DNA from: an uncultured Porphyromonadaceae bacterium
Lineage (GTDB): Bacteria; Bacteroidota; Bacteroidia; Bacteroidales; Muribaculaceae
Length of the DNA: 6,023 bases
Assembly: GCA_900548875.1 (NCBI GenBank)
Contig: URMA01000129.1
Coordinates: forward strand, 1 to 6,023
Reading direction: 5' to 3'
Part shown: positions 5,151 through 6,023 of the stretch, piece after piece
Position numbering within the stretch: the stretch's first letter is position 1
Layout: each line of letters opens with the position of its first letter
Translations under genes and position numbers: made by a program
Notes under the pieces: generated by a model
Told to the model about the DNA's origin: nothing
Seen by the model: only the letters and a program-made list of their open reading frames with translations
The model's database searches: none

Positions 5151-5618
5151 TTATTCCTCAAAAAACGGTTTTACGCCTTTCCATGCCTTTTCCAGTTTGT
5201 GCATGTTCTGTCCCATGAATTCGAAGATCTGAGGCCAGTCGGAACGGCGGTGAAAGTTGAGCCCTTCGTGGCTCAGATAAATCCTTTTCACATTCTTGTC
5301 GACACCGGCAAGCTCATAACTGTCGTCCCACACCAACAGGTCGGCATCGCGGCCATATCCCTTAGCGAACAGCGATTTGCAGCTTTCCATTTTCGTCCAT
5401 TGCTCGATGAGTTTGTCTTCGCTCGGGTGGTTGAATTCCATCACCACCTCTACCAGCTTGGGTTCCACCACCCATTTCATTTCAATTCCCTTGACACGCG
5501 TATTGTAGAGCATGAACTTCGTTCTGCGCTTCGACAGCACAGGGTCCGTATTGCAATATTCCGCAAACGCAGTCCAAAACTCGCGTTTCAACGCCTTCAT
5601 CTCATCCTTTGAATACAT
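5151..5618 (-). CDS. DUF4268-domain protein
   Basis: The product is 155 residues from the ATG at 5618. An upstream in-frame ATG at 5714 would lie before the promoter at 5638-5645 and inside a hairpin region, so it was rejected. The pattern fits the DUF4268 family: FWTAFAEYC near the N-terminus (14-22), a strand pair VVEPKLVEVVMEFNH (50-64), a helix DKLIEQWTKMESCKSLF (68-84), then ADLLVWDDS (92-100), RIYLSH (112-117) and a C-terminal helix IFEFMGQNMHKLEKAW (131-146). DUF4268 is often found attached to nuclease-like domains in bacteria, but this protein is the domain alone and no catalytic motif can be claimed. There is no signal peptide, so it is probably cytosolic. It is upstream of the WYL gene on the same strand with a 119-base gap and no clear terminator, so some read-through is possible. 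Confidence 0.8.
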   Translation of the reverse strand: MYSKDEMKALKREFWTAFAEYCNTDPVLSKRRTKFMLYNTRVKGIEMKWVVEPKLVEVVMEFNHPSEDKLIEQWTKMESCKSLFAKGYGRDADLLVWDDSYELAGVDKNVKRIYLSHEGLNFHRRSDWPQIFEFMGQNMHKLEKAWKGVKPFFEE

Positions 5619-5637
5619 TCCAAACCAATTTTTTCTG

Positions 5638-5669
5638 CAAAGATAAAAAGTAAAAAAATCGCAGTCAAT
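5638..5669 (-). promoter_or_regulatory. Promoter of the DUF4268 gene
   Basis: On the - strand, ATTG (5669-5666), a 20-base spacer and TATCTTTG (5645-5638) form a near-consensus Bacteroidetes promoter. Transcription would begin around 5630, about a dozen bases before the ATG at 5618. This decides the start codon. Confidence 0.7.
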
Positions 5670-5690
5670 TGAATACAAATGACTGCGATT
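5651..5690 (-). terminator. Minus-strand terminator hairpin upstream of the DUF4268 gene
   Basis: AATCGCAGTCA (5657-5667) and its exact complement (5680-5690) form an 11-bp stem with a 12-base loop. Read on the - strand the stem runs into seven T. It would stop a - strand transcript coming from the right, yet no - strand gene is visible there. It is probably the terminator of a gene that has been separated from it by the integrative element. Confidence 0.7.
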
Positions 5691-5693
5691 CTG

Positions 5694-5711
5694 CTGTACT
5701 CGGAGCGGGTA
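5694..5711 (-). other. Possible tRNA 3'-end remnant / attachment site of the integrative element
   Basis: The - strand reads ACCCGCTCCGAGTACAG, which resembles the T-stem end, 3' acceptor strand and discriminator of a tRNA. It is followed on that strand by an intrinsic terminator. To its right the sequence turns AT-rich and leads to an integrase. Integrases of this class often use tRNA 3' ends. No complete tRNA is present, so this is a hypothesis. Confidence 0.3.
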
Positions 5712-5721
5712 CAAAACCTAT

Positions 5722-5761
5722 ATTTAAAGAGAAAACAAAGGAATTTAAGTATTATTTAAGT
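5722..5761 (+). repeat. Three ATTTAA motifs phased on the DNA helix
   Basis: ATTTAAAG at 5722, ATTTAAGT at 5743 and ATTTAAGT at 5754 are 21 and 11 bases apart, about two turns and one turn of the helix. They lie between the possible attachment site and the integrase gene, where arm-type integrase sites are often found. Confidence 0.4.
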
Positions 5762-5835
5762 TATTGATTTATAGTGTGTATACGCTGCGTGTCTTTTCGC
5801 TTGATTTCATAAATCTGATAATGTTTTGCAAAAAG

Positions 5836-5855
5836 TTTATACCCTATTTATACCT
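5836..5855 (+). repeat. Tandem TTTATACC repeat upstream of the integrase
   Basis: TTTATACCC (5836-5844) and TTTATACCT (5847-5855) are spaced by 11 bases, one helical turn. They end 17 bases before the integrase -7 box, a place for an operator or integrase arm site. Confidence 0.5.
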
Positions 5856-5872
5856 GAGACAAAATAAATTTA

Positions 5873-5880
5873 TATCTTTG
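5873..5880 (+). promoter_or_regulatory. Integrase promoter -7 box
   Basis: TATCTTTG matches TAnnTTTG exactly and lies 33 bases before the integrase ATG. No TTTG is found at the usual -33 distance; the tandem TTTATACC repeat occupies that area. Confidence 0.7.
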
Positions 5881-5912
5881 TAAGTATAGGAAACCAAAAG
5901 AAGAAAACAACT

Positions 5913-6023
5913 ATGGCTGTAAAAAAAGGTATTCGGGCTGATAACACTTACATAATTAGTGCAGGAAGCACTGACAATCCCAAACTGGGAGCAAAGGTGC
6001 TAAGTGATGGTAGGGAAAGACTA
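5913..6023 (+). CDS. Tyrosine-type recombinase/integrase, 3'-partial
   Basis: Only the first 37 codons are in the window; the frame is open at the right edge. The start MAVKKGIRADNTYIISAG and the later PKLGAKVLSDGRERL resemble the N-terminal arm-DNA-binding domain of Bacteroidetes phage-type integrases, where a segment of the form L.DGR.sLYL is common. These enzymes integrate and excise conjugative or mobilisable elements and prophages. The ATG follows a good -7 box and an A-rich leader, which supports the start. The catalytic domain (R-H-R-Y) is outside the window, so the family call rests on the N-terminus and the context of a possible attachment site. Confidence 0.7.
   Translation, partial: MAVKKGIRADNTYIISAGSTDNPKLGAKVLSDGRERL

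Noticed and set aside
5142..5612. A 156-codon + strand frame
   Set aside because: It is the shadow of the DUF4268 gene and has no promoter on its strand.

Overview
The window looks like chromosomal DNA from a member of the Bacteroidales (Bacteroides/Prevotella type). Three things point there. Genes lack Shine-Dalgarno sequences. Promoters carry the Bacteroidetes -7 box TAnnTTTG, seen upstream of the outer-membrane gene, higB, the WYL gene, the DUF4268 gene and the integrase. The protein families (HigBA, PorT-like barrel, DUF4268, Bacteroidetes-type integrase) are typical of the group. Exact genus cannot be told from this sequence.

Left part (1-2200, + strand): the 3' part of a GltD-like flavoprotein (glutamate synthase small-subunit family), closed by a strong intrinsic terminator. 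A 512-base gene-free stretch follows, holding two near-identical 141-base direct repeats (170-base period). Each repeat has a long hairpin followed by a promoter -7 box. They lead into a 215-residue outer-membrane beta-barrel protein with a signal peptide, closed by a GC-rich terminator hairpin.

Middle (2200-3140, + strand): a HigBA-type toxin-antitoxin operon (toxin first, 1-base gap) with a consensus promoter and a candidate operator. The same 42-base hairpin sequence (40/42 identical) lies on both sides of the module. A wide 13-bp inverted repeat separates it from the convergent genes on the right.

Right part (3153-5618, all - strand, read right to left): a DUF4268 protein, a WYL-domain transcription regulator, a protein resembling the uracil-DNA-glycosylase fold, and a 70-residue protein of unknown function. 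The WYL gene and the glycosylase-like gene have the same palindromic motif (TGCCA-N5-TGnCAG) at exactly the same distance from their -7 boxes. I infer that the WYL protein controls both itself and the glycosylase-like operon. This small WYL-controlled DNA-repair or defence-like cassette is the best candidate for an undescribed system here.

Right edge (5691-6023): a possible tRNA 3'-end remnant with a minus-strand terminator, then an AT-rich leader with short phased repeats, then the first 37 codons of a tyrosine recombinase. This looks like the left boundary of an integrative element running out of the window.
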